Source of the DNA: Sphingopyxis sp. JAI108
GTDB lineage: Bacteria; Pseudomonadota; Alphaproteobacteria; Sphingomonadales; Sphingomonadaceae
Length of the DNA: 64,000 bases
Direction of reading: 5' to 3'
NCBI RefSeq assembly: GCF_013410105.1
Contig: NZ_JACCCJ010000004.1
Location: 240,260-304,259 of the forward strand
The first letter of the stretch is position 1. Every line of letters begins with the position of its first letter. Under the pieces are notes generated by a model. That model was not told the origin of the DNA and searched no databases. It was given only the letters and a program-made list of their open reading frames with translations. Both the position numbers and the translations under genes were made by a program. Of this stretch, positions 37,369-44,402 are shown in pieces.

Positions 37369-37674
37369 ATGCAGAACGAAACCACCAATCTCTTCCGCCG
37401 CCGCGACACCTTCTTCGGTATCTGCGAGGCCGTGGGCCAGGATTTCGGCTTCAACCCGCTGTATCTGCGTCTCGCGTTCATCGCGCCGCTCTTCTTTTTT
37501 CCCGCCCAGACCTTCATGGCCTATTTCGCGCTCGGTCTCGTCGTGCTCGCATCGCGGCTGATCTTCCCTGCGAAACACGCTGCTGGCCAACCCGCGCTGA
37601 CGGCGATCGAAGCCGACGCGCCGAAAGCCGAAAAGACCCCCGAAAAGACGGGAGAACTCGCGCTCGCAGCTTGA
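37369..37674 (+). CDS. pspC: PspC-domain protein
   Basis: This 101-residue protein has a PspC domain: the short basic lead NLFRRRDTFFGICEAVGQDF, FGFNPLYLRLAFIAPLFFF and a second hydrophobic stretch (MAYFALGLVVLASRLIF), giving two membrane segments. A polar Ala/Glu/Lys tail follows. PspC is an inner-membrane part of the phage-shock envelope-stress response. ATG 37369 is chosen to begin at the domain; the frame is open from 37297 but that part overlaps the promoter. It stands alone, without pspA or pspB beside it, behind a sigma-54 promoter. Confidence 0.88.
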   Translation: MQNETTNLFRRRDTFFGICEAVGQDFGFNPLYLRLAFIAPLFFFPAQTFMAYFALGLVVLASRLIFPAKHAAGQPALTAIEADAPKAEKTPEKTGELALAA

Positions 37675-37713
37675 GCGGACCCGGCCGGACACCTCTCTCC
37701 CCGCCCGGCCCGT

Positions 37714-37785
37714 CCGTGCAGATGGCGCCCCCCCGGCGCCATCTGCACGGGACCGGCAAGCTTCCTCGCGGGGCTTGCCGGTCCC
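37714..37785. terminator. Tandem strong hairpins downstream of pspC
   Basis: The first stem is a perfect 16 bp (37714-37729 with 37735-37750) around five C. The second is 13 bp (37749-37761 with 37773-37785). They share two G, so both cannot form in full at once. Only TT follows, so this is not a classic U-tract terminator; transcript protection or attenuation is possible. Confidence 0.55.
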
Positions 37786-37936
37786 TTCGTCGTTCCGCGC
37801 TGTCCCCGCCTGAAACAGTCGCGTCATAAATCCGTCCCCGCTTATAAACGCGTCGTTTACGACGTTGTCCTATGACCGATCGCTGTAATGCCATTGGCTT
37901 GGGTGCGCGCGCCCTTGCCGCAGCGAGGATCGAGCG

Positions 37937-38608
37937 TTGAGCCAGTCCCCCCAGCCCAAAACGCCGACACGCGGCGTCGCCGAACTGCTCGATTCGCTGG
38001 TCGCCAGCGACGGCACCGGCGCGCATCCGCACGTCCGCTCGGGCGCGCTGTCGAGCGGCCCCGAGGCGATGCGCAATCTCGCCGATGCCGTGCACTTCCT
38101 CTGCCTCCTCCATGGCCGCCATCCGGGCGTGATCGACAATGCCGCGCGCAAAGCGGTCGATCCCGCGTCGCGCCGGTGGATGGACGAGGCCGCCGACGCC
38201 TTTGTCCAGGAACGCGCCTTCCTGTCGAAGATCGCCTCGGCGGTCGGACCCGTGCCCAGCACCCAGGGACAGGCGCAGTGCGAGGCGGCCGTCGCGGCGC
38301 AGCGCAAGGCGATCGACATGCTTGCCGAATCGGATCGCCACGGCTGCGCGCTCGGCGCCGCAATCGCGCTGACGCTCGACTGGCGGACGATACGCGTGCT
38401 GCTCGACATCAGCGCGCTGCGGCTCGATCTGGTGCCGCCGACCTGCACGCTGCCCGACCTGCCGGGCACCGCGCGGCTCGCCGCGATGGTCGCCGATACC
38501 CCCGCGATCGAGCGCGCGATGGTGTTCGGTGCGCAACAGCTCATCACGCAGCACAGCGGCCTTTGGGACCTGATGGCCGCGCGGGCGGCAAGCCGCCTCC
38601 ACCCTTGA
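37937..38608 (+). CDS. Uncharacterised protein (sphingomonad DUF6975-like)
   Basis: This 223-residue soluble, mostly helical protein has no signal peptide. It shows VAELLDSLVASDG, MRNLADAVHFLCLLHGRHPGV, a central QERAFLSKIASAVGPVPSTQ loop and HSGLWDLMAARAASR at the end. I recall similar proteins only in Sphingomonadales, but cannot give a function. Helical content and the HGRHP/HGC positions hint at an alpha-helical fold. TTG 37937 follows GAGGATCGAG. It precedes a palindromic repeat and the moxR gene. Confidence 0.7.
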   Translation: MSQSPQPKTPTRGVAELLDSLVASDGTGAHPHVRSGALSSGPEAMRNLADAVHFLCLLHGRHPGVIDNAARKAVDPASRRWMDEAADAFVQERAFLSKIASAVGPVPSTQGQAQCEAAVAAQRKAIDMLAESDRHGCALGAAIALTLDWRTIRVLLDISALRLDLVPPTCTLPDLPGTARLAAMVADTPAIERAMVFGAQQLITQHSGLWDLMAARAASRLHP

Positions 38609-38614
38609 AATTTG

Positions 38615-38714
38615 ATCCCTCCCTGTGGCGAAGCCATGGGGAGGTGGCAGCGCGAAGCGCCGACGGAGGGGCTATGGCGCCGCCCCTCACCACTCGCTCC
38701 GCGACAGGGAGGAT
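38615..38714. repeat. Palindromic intergenic repeat, family C
   Basis: CCTCCCTGT near the left end is the complement of ACAGGGAGG at the right end, with inner GGCGAAGCC and GCGCGAAGCGC hairpins. It is a complex stem-loop unit of about 100 bp between the DUF6975-like gene and moxR; it is a single copy in this window. Confidence 0.7.
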
Positions 38715-38769
38715 TTTGATTGCGGCGCCCCTCCGGCTTGCGCGCATCTTCCTCCGTCGCTATGCCAGC

Positions 38770-38785
38770 TTGACGTTCACGTTAA
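38770..38785. promoter_or_regulatory. 16-bp palindromic operator before moxR
   Basis: TTGACGTTCACGTTAA lies 17 bp before the moxR ATG and beside its AAGGGAAAGG ribosome-binding site. A closely related palindrome lies before the VWA gene (41402-41419); both share the core ACGTTCACGT or its complement. Confidence 0.65.
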
Positions 38786-38802
38786 GGGAAAGGCAGCAGC
38801 CG

Positions 38803-39648
38803 ATGCGCTTCGAAGGCACCAGCGCCTATATCGCCACCGACGACCTGAAGGTCGCGGTCAACGCCGCGACCTTGCTGCGCCGCCCGTTGCTCGTGAAGGG
38901 CGAACCCGGCACCGGCAAGACCGTGCTCGCCGAGGAGATCGCAAAGGCCTTCGACGCCCCGCTGATTACCTGGAACATCAAGTCGACGACGAAGGCACAG
39001 CAGGGCCTTTACGAATATGACGCGGTAGCGCGCTTGCGCGACGGCCAGCTCGGCGATGAACGCGTCCACGACATCCGCAACTATATCCGCAAGGGCAAAT
39101 TGTGGGAGGCGTTCACCTCGCCCAAGCTCCCTGTCCTCTTGATCGACGAGATCGACAAGGCCGACATCGAATTCCCGAACGACCTGCTCCAGGAACTCGA
39201 TCGCATGGCGTTCCATGTCTATGAGACCGACGAGACGGTCACCGCGAAAGAACGCCCGATCGTCGTCATCACCTCGAACAATGAAAAGGAACTGCCCGAC
39301 GCCTTCCTGCGCCGCTGTTTCTTTCACTATATCAAATTCCCCGACCGCGACACGATGGCCGCGATCGTCGAGGTCCACTTCCCCGGCATCCAGAAGACGC
39401 TGGTCAGCCGCGCGATGGACATCTTCTACGAAGTGCGCGAGGTGCCGGGCTTGAAGAAGAAGCCGTCGACGAGCGAACTGATCGACTGGCTCAAGCTGCT
39501 GCTCAACGAGGACATGCCGCTCGAAGTCCTCCAGAACCGCGACGTCGGCAAGGCGATCCCGCCCTTGCACGGCGCCTTGCTCAAGAATGAGCAGGATGTG
39601 ATGCTGTTCGAAAAGCTCGCCTTCATGGCGCGCCGTCAGGGCAGCTGA
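38803..39648 (+). CDS. MoxR-family AAA+ ATPase
   Basis: This 281-residue ATPase has Walker A GEPGTGKT (33-40), Walker B VLLIDEIDKAD, sensor 1 ITSNNEKELPDAFLRRC and a C-terminal helical domain. MoxR ATPases remodel partner proteins, typically with a VWA-domain protein encoded nearby, to insert metals or cofactors. The VWA partner lies at 41458 beyond a convergent chemoreceptor gene. ATG 38803 is chosen because the preceding open frame is unrelated and crosses a repeat. A palindromic operator immediately precedes it. Confidence 0.92.
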   Translation: MRFEGTSAYIATDDLKVAVNAATLLRRPLLVKGEPGTGKTVLAEEIAKAFDAPLITWNIKSTTKAQQGLYEYDAVARLRDGQLGDERVHDIRNYIRKGKLWEAFTSPKLPVLLIDEIDKADIEFPNDLLQELDRMAFHVYETDETVTAKERPIVVITSNNEKELPDAFLRRCFFHYIKFPDRDTMAAIVEVHFPGIQKTLVSRAMDIFYEVREVPGLKKKPSTSELIDWLKLLLNEDMPLEVLQNRDVGKAIPPLHGALLKNEQDVMLFEKLAFMARRQGS

Positions 39649-39656
39649 GACCAGTT

Positions 39657-39732
39657 CGTCATTGCGAGCGTAGCGAAGCAATCCAGGACGTGGCAAACTG
39701 CTCTGGATTGCTTCGCTACGCTCGCAATGACG
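39657..39732. repeat. Palindromic intergenic repeat, family A copy 2 (perfect 30-bp arms)
   Basis: The left arm 39657-39686 and right arm 39703-39732 are exact 30-nt inverted copies around a 16-nt loop. It lies between the convergent moxR and chemoreceptor genes, where it could stop transcription from both sides. Confidence 0.9.
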
Positions 39733-39735
39733 AGA

Positions 39736-41133
39736 TTAAAGCTGGTAAGCCACTTCGACATCGCCCCAGCGGCGCCCGCCGATGATCGCGGGCATATAGA
39801 CGTTGCGCACGGTCAGGTAATTGATGCCGTCGCCTTCCTGACGATAGACGGTCATGAAGAAAGGTGCGGTGCTGCGCTTGGCCGCCATGTCGGTATCGTC
39901 GAGCAGGATGCGGCCGTTGCGGCAATGCGCCGTGTCATGCTCGAGGTCGCCGGTCGGCGCGCGTGAGCATTCGGTGATGTGCGTCGGCAGAAAGCCGTTC
40001 ATGTCGCCCGCCGACGACATCTTGATTTCGGGGTGGCTCGCGACGATGCGGTCGAACAGCGGGCGCCAGTGGGCGTCGGCCCAGTCGCACAGGCTCGTGC
40101 GGAAGCGTTCGGGGTTCGAGTTCGGCACGCGCACATAATCGGCGTCGAAAAGCTGATCCATCGTCAGCTCGCCGCGCGCGATCGCCTTTTCGGCAAGGCC
40201 CACGAATTCGTCGCGCACCTTCGCGGCGAGTTCGACGATCGCCGAATCCTGCGGACTGACCCCCGCGGAGATCACCGCGTTGAACATGCGGTTCGACACA
40301 TGCTCCATCGACAGGATCGAATCGCGCGTGCCCTCCAGCGTCGAACTATTGTCGCGTACCGAATTCACCACCAGATCGAGCGCCTCGCGCACTTTCGCAC
40401 CATTGGCATGGACCATCGCGCTCGACTGCGCGATGCGGTCGCTCTGGTCGTCGAGCAAGGCGACGAGATGCGTCGCGTCGTGGAGCGCGTCGGTGATCGT
40501 TTCGAACTGCGCCTCGGCGCGGCTCGACTGTTCGACCCCCGACTGGATTTCAGTGACGAGCCCGCTCGCCTCGGCGGCGAGGCTTCCGATACTGCGGCGG
40601 ATCTCGTCGGTCGCGCCGCGCGTGTTCTGCGCGAGCTTCTTCACCTCGGCCGCGACGACGGCGAAGGTCCGGCCGGCATCGCCCGCGCGCTCGGCCTCGA
40701 TCGCGGCATTGAGCGCGAGCATGTTGGTCGTCTTGGCGATCGATTCGATCGACTGGCTGACCTGCTGGACCTGCTCCATCACCGCGGCGAAATTGGTGAC
40801 ATGCGTGCCAAGCCGCGCGACGAGGTCGATCACCGAGCGGAATTCGCTGACCGCGGCGTTGACGCGCTCGGCGCCGGTGTCGAGCTGTTCGCAGGCGCGC
40901 GCCGACAGCAGTTTCGCCTCGTCGGTCGAATCGGCGATCTGGCGCTGGTCTGCCTCGAGGCTGACGACATATTCCTCGAGCCGACCAAGCTCGCCGATTT
41001 GCCGTTCCATCTGGTCGGTCGCACGTTTGATCCGCCCTGCGGCGTCGCTGCACCCGACGGCGAGCTCGCCGCAGTCGCTCGCGACCGACTGGTCGAGGAT
41101 CTGTGCCTCCGGGTTGATCGGATCATATTTCAT
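39736..41133 (-). CDS. Soluble methyl-accepting chemotaxis protein with C-terminal sensor-like domain
   Basis: This 465-residue receptor has no transmembrane segment. The signalling domain comes first (about residues 90-275), with the conserved hairpin tip region SIAKTTNMLALNAAIEAERAGDAGR and FAVVAAEVKKLAQNTRGATDEI. A 150-residue C-terminal domain (DYVRVPNSNPERFRTSLCDWAD, then NGRILLDDTDMAAKR and YRQEGDGINYLTVRN) resembles a Cache/PAS-like ligand-binding region. It would signal to CheA from the cytoplasm. ATG 41133 is preferred; ATG 41178 would add 15 residues. It sits between moxR and its VWA partner. Confidence 0.88.
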   Translation of the reverse strand: MKYDPINPEAQILDQSVASDCGELAVGCSDAAGRIKRATDQMERQIGELGRLEEYVVSLEADQRQIADSTDEAKLLSARACEQLDTGAERVNAAVSEFRSVIDLVARLGTHVTNFAAVMEQVQQVSQSIESIAKTTNMLALNAAIEAERAGDAGRTFAVVAAEVKKLAQNTRGATDEIRRSIGSLAAEASGLVTEIQSGVEQSSRAEAQFETITDALHDATHLVALLDDQSDRIAQSSAMVHANGAKVREALDLVVNSVRDNSSTLEGTRDSILSMEHVSNRMFNAVISAGVSPQDSAIVELAAKVRDEFVGLAEKAIARGELTMDQLFDADYVRVPNSNPERFRTSLCDWADAHWRPLFDRIVASHPEIKMSSAGDMNGFLPTHITECSRAPTGDLEHDTAHCRNGRILLDDTDMAAKRSTAPFFMTVYRQEGDGINYLTVRNVYMPAIIGGRRWGDVEVAYQL

Positions 41134-41245
41134 TGGCTTGCCCGCGTCCCTGAATGATCGCGAAGCTATGCCCAACATTGGTTAACGGGGGGTCAATGGG
41201 TGGATGCGCGGATATGTCGGTTTTGGGGTGGTGAGCTGACCCTTG

Positions 41246-41330
41246 TGCACCCCGGCGAAAGCCGGGGCCCAGTGCGGAAATATGCCGGGTTAGCGTCATC
41301 TTTCTGGACCCCGGCTTTCGCCGGGGCACA
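41246..41330. repeat. Palindromic intergenic repeat, family D
   Basis: Two 7-bp hairpins, CCCCGGC-GAAA-GCCGGGG (41250-41267) and CCCCGGC-TTTC-GCCGGGG (41309-41326), are inverted copies of each other, giving a larger nested palindrome. It lies in the 324-bp gap 41134-41457, which holds no gene but also carries the VWA operator. Confidence 0.85.
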
Positions 41331-41401
41331 GATCTCTATCGGCAACCTCCGGTCGCTTCCGGTCAGTTGCACACCGGCGGTCCAGATGTTGCCTCCCGCC
41401 G

Positions 41402-41419
41402 CTTTACGTGAACGTAAAG
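41402..41419. promoter_or_regulatory. 18-bp palindromic operator before the VWA gene
   Basis: CTTTACGTGAACGTAAAG is a perfect 7-bp-arm palindrome 38 bp before ATG 41458. Its core matches the operator before moxR (38770-38785), suggesting that one regulator controls both. Confidence 0.7.
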
Positions 41420-41457
41420 TGATTGCACGCACCGCGCGAACGCGATACGCCTGCGCC

Positions 41458-42636
41458 ATGTTTTTCGGCTTTCTCGACGAGCTTCGCGCCGCGGGCATTC
41501 CCGCCAGCCTGAAAGAGCATCTGATGCTGCTGGAGGCGCTCGACCGCGAGGTGATCGACCGCAGCCCCGAGCAATTCTATTATCTCAGCCGCGCGATTTA
41601 CGTGAAGGACGAGGGCCTGCTCGACCGCTTCGACCAGGTGTTCAACAAGGTCTTCAAGGGCATCATTTCGGATTACGGTCAGAACCCGGTCGATGTCCCG
41701 GCGGACTGGCTGAAAGCCGTTGCCGAGAAATTCCTGACCCCCGAGGAAATGGCGGCGATCGAATCGCTCGGCGACTGGGACAAGATCATGGAGACGCTGA
41801 AAGAGCGGCTCGAGGAACAGCAAAAGCGCCACGAGGGCGGCAGCAAGTGGATCGGCACCGGCGGCACCTCGCCTTTCGGCAATTCGGGCTATAATCCCGA
41901 GGGCGTGCGGATCGGTGGCGAGAGCAAGCACAAACGCGCGCTGAAGGTCTGGGAAAAGCGCGAGTTCCAGAATCTCGACAACACCAAGGAGCTCGGCACC
42001 CGCAACATCAAGATCGCGCTTCGCCGGCTGCGCAAGTTCGCGCGCGAGGGCGCGGCGGACGAGCTCGACATTCCGGGCACGATCGACGGCACCGCGCGGC
42101 AGGGCTGGCTCGACATCCAGATGCGCCCCGAACGGCGCAACGCGGTCAAGCTGCTGCTGTTCCTCGACGTCGGCGGATCGATGGACCCTTTCATCAAGCT
42201 GTGCGAGGAACTCTTCAGCGCCGCGACGACCGAATTCAAGAATCTCGAATTCTTCTATTTCCACAATTGCCCGTACGAAGGCGTGTGGAAGGATAACAAG
42301 CGCCGCTGGTCCGAACGCCACCAGATGTGGGACATTCTCCACAAATATGGCCATGATTACAAAGTGATCTTCGTCGGCGACGCGTCGATGAGCGCCTATG
42401 AAATCACCCATCCGGGCGGCAGCGTCGAGCATTTCAACGAAGAATCGGGCGCGGTCTGGCTCCAGCGCATCACCCATGTCTATCCCGCCGCGGTGTGGCT
42501 CAACCCGGTGCCCGAGGCGCATTGGGGCTACACCCAGTCGGTCAAGCTGATCAAACAGCTGATGAACGACCGCATGTATCCGCTGACCCTCGCCGGCCTC
42601 GACGATGCGATGCGCGAGCTGACGCGCAAGCATTGA
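41458..42636 (+). CDS. VWA-domain protein, CoxE-like (MoxR partner)
   Basis: This 392-residue cytoplasmic protein has an N-terminal helical region (MFFGFLDELRAAGIPASLKE) and a charged middle part. Its von Willebrand A domain from about residue 230 carries the variant MIDAS motif D237-V-G-G-S241, as in the CoxE family. Such proteins act with MoxR ATPases, for example in maturation of CO dehydrogenase, but the substrate here is unknown. The ATG at 41458 begins the conserved part; the frame upstream crosses repeat D and the operator. A family A repeat follows it. Confidence 0.9.
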   Translation: MFFGFLDELRAAGIPASLKEHLMLLEALDREVIDRSPEQFYYLSRAIYVKDEGLLDRFDQVFNKVFKGIISDYGQNPVDVPADWLKAVAEKFLTPEEMAAIESLGDWDKIMETLKERLEEQQKRHEGGSKWIGTGGTSPFGNSGYNPEGVRIGGESKHKRALKVWEKREFQNLDNTKELGTRNIKIALRRLRKFAREGAADELDIPGTIDGTARQGWLDIQMRPERRNAVKLLLFLDVGGSMDPFIKLCEELFSAATTEFKNLEFFYFHNCPYEGVWKDNKRRWSERHQMWDILHKYGHDYKVIFVGDASMSAYEITHPGGSVEHFNEESGAVWLQRITHVYPAAVWLNPVPEAHWGYTQSVKLIKQLMNDRMYPLTLAGLDDAMRELTRKH

Positions 42637-42654
42637 TCCACAGTTTCATTTAAT

Positions 42655-42737
42655 CGTCATTGCGAGGGCCGAAGGCCCGTGGCAATCCAGAGTTCGCGTA
42701 AACCGCCCTGGATTGCTTCGCTTCGCTCGCAATGACG
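42655..42737. repeat. Palindromic intergenic repeat, family A copy 3
   Basis: It starts CGTCATTGCGAG and ends CTCGCAATGACG, with GGCAATCCAG and CTGGATTGCTTCGC inside. Arms are partly degenerate compared with copy 2. It lies between the VWA gene and the Amj-like gene. Confidence 0.85.
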
Positions 42738-42754
42738 AGAAATTAGACCCCGCA

Positions 42755-43561
42755 ATGATCGACCTCCCCCTCCTCACCATCCTGCTGCTCACCGGCTTCA
42801 TCAACCTGATCGGCGCGCTCGCCTATGCCGCGCGCATCGCCGGGGTGCGAACGCGGCGGATCGCGATGTCGTTCGCGCTGTTCAACATCCTCGTGCTCTT
42901 CTCGCGCACTTCCAACAGCTTTCTCGGCCCTTTCCTCGCCAAGCGCATCGAGACGCGTATCCACGACGGCAGCGGCACCGCGCTATTCATCGATATGCAG
43001 TTCGTTCTCGCCGCGGCGAGCGTCGCGACGCTGGTCGGCATATTGCTCGTGCCGACGGGGCAGCGCATGTTCGCCGCCGCGATCGGCTGGTATCAGGACA
43101 ACCGTTCGACGACGAAACTGGCGCTGAAGGCGGTGAGTCCAGCCGGGGTTCGCACTCTGGGCCGATCGCTGACTTTCCCCCGTCTTTCGCATCTGAAGAG
43201 CTGGCAAATGCCGAAGGGGATCGGCTGGGGCGTGCTCATCGCCAATTGCCTCGCGCAGTCGCTGCTCGCCGTCGGCGTCGTCGCCTCGCTCTACGCCGGC
43301 TACCTTGCCCCGGAATTCCGGGTCACAGCCTCACAATTGTCGGCGCTGATCAACGGTTTCGCGACGATACTCCTGTTTGCCTTCATCGATCCGCAGCTCT
43401 CGGTGATGACCGACGATGCGGTCGAGGGGAAGGTCGACGAGGCCGATTTCCGGCGCGCGATCACCTTCATTTCGCTAAGCCGCCTCGCTGGCACGATTCT
43501 CGCGCAGGCTTTGCTACTCCCTGCCGCGTTGCTGATCGCCTGGGTCGCCGTCCATGTCTGA
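42755..43561 (+). CDS. Amj-family lipid II flippase-like membrane protein
   Basis: This 268-residue protein has about six or seven hydrophobic helices and the family opening LLTGFINLIGALAYAARIAGVRTRRIAMSFALFNILVLFSRTSN. Amj (YdaH) of Bacillus subtilis is an alternate lipid II flippase that can replace MurJ. This protein matches Amj in length and N-terminal signature, so it may flip lipid II or a related isoprenoid-linked precursor. ATG 42755 is used. It overlaps the following DUF817 gene by 8 bp, suggesting coupled expression. Confidence 0.85.
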   Translation: MIDLPLLTILLLTGFINLIGALAYAARIAGVRTRRIAMSFALFNILVLFSRTSNSFLGPFLAKRIETRIHDGSGTALFIDMQFVLAAASVATLVGILLVPTGQRMFAAAIGWYQDNRSTTKLALKAVSPAGVRTLGRSLTFPRLSHLKSWQMPKGIGWGVLIANCLAQSLLAVGVVASLYAGYLAPEFRVTASQLSALINGFATILLFAFIDPQLSVMTDDAVEGKVDEADFRRAITFISLSRLAGTILAQALLLPAALLIAWVAVHV

Positions 43562-44402
43562 ACCGGAACGCGGTCACAGCCGCTTCCATGCTGTCCGCTC
43601 GCGGCTGGAGGCGATGGCGGTCGAGCCGGGACCGCGCGGCTGGTTCCTCGAATTTCTCGTTTTCGGCTTCAAGCAGGGCTGGGCATGCCTGTTCGGCGGC
43701 CTGATGCTCGCGCTGCTGCTCGGCACGCATCTCTTCTGGCCCGACGACGCAGCCGTCCACCGCTATGACGCGATCACCATCGGCGCGATGCTGATCCAAC
43801 TCGCCATGCTCACCTTCCGGCTCGAGACACCGAAAGAGGCGCTCGTCATCCTGATCTTCCACATCGTCGGCACGGTGATGGAATTGTTCAAGACCGCCGC
43901 GGGATCGTGGCAATATCCCGAAGCGAGCCTGCTCCACATTGGCGCGGTGCCGCTCTTTTCGGGCTTCATGTATGCGGCGGTGGGCAGCTATATCGCCCGC
44001 GTGTGGCGTATCTTCGATTTTCGCTACACCGGCTATCCGCCCGTCTGGGCAAGCTACGCCCTCGCCGCCGCGATCTACGTCAATTTCTTCGCCCACCATT
44101 GGCTGTACGACATCCGTTGGTTCCTGTTCGCCGCGACCGCGCTGCTCTTTTGGCGCTGTCAGGTGTGGTTCCGTCCACTCCATGTCCACCGCCGGATGCC
44201 CTTGCTCGTGGGCTGGGGCCTCGTCGCGCTGTTCATCTGGTTCGCCGAAAATATCGGCACCTTCGCGCGCGCCTGGACCTATCCGAGCCAGAACGACGGC
44301 TGGCACATGGTCGGGCTCGAAAAGCTCGGCAGCTGGTATTTGCTGATGATCATCTCATTCGTGCTGGTCAGTCTGGTCCAGCGGCCGCGGATGCCGGATT
44401 AG
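43554..44402 (+). CDS. DUF817 family membrane protein
   Basis: This 282-residue protein has about seven or eight hydrophobic helices and conserved polar motifs between them: LVFGFKQGWACLFGGLML, TFRLETPKEALVILIFHIVGT, MELFKTAAGSWQYPE, and FAENIGTFARAWTYPSQNDGW. These match the uncharacterised DUF817 family. Conserved His, Glu and Tyr residues within the membrane suggest an enzyme or cofactor-binding protein rather than a simple carrier, but this is inference. It overlaps the Amj-like gene at its start and the convergent peptidase gene at its end by 4 bp. Confidence 0.85.
   Translation: MSEPERGHSRFHAVRSRLEAMAVEPGPRGWFLEFLVFGFKQGWACLFGGLMLALLLGTHLFWPDDAAVHRYDAITIGAMLIQLAMLTFRLETPKEALVILIFHIVGTVMELFKTAAGSWQYPEASLLHIGAVPLFSGFMYAAVGSYIARVWRIFDFRYTGYPPVWASYALAAAIYVNFFAHHWLYDIRWFLFAATALLFWRCQVWFRPLHVHRRMPLLVGWGLVALFIWFAENIGTFARAWTYPSQNDGWHMVGLEKLGSWYLLMIISFVLVSLVQRPRMPD

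Noticed and set aside
37739..37786. Classical terminator after pspC
   Set aside because: The stems are strong but only two T follow, so a Rho-independent terminator is not certain; reported instead as paired hairpins.
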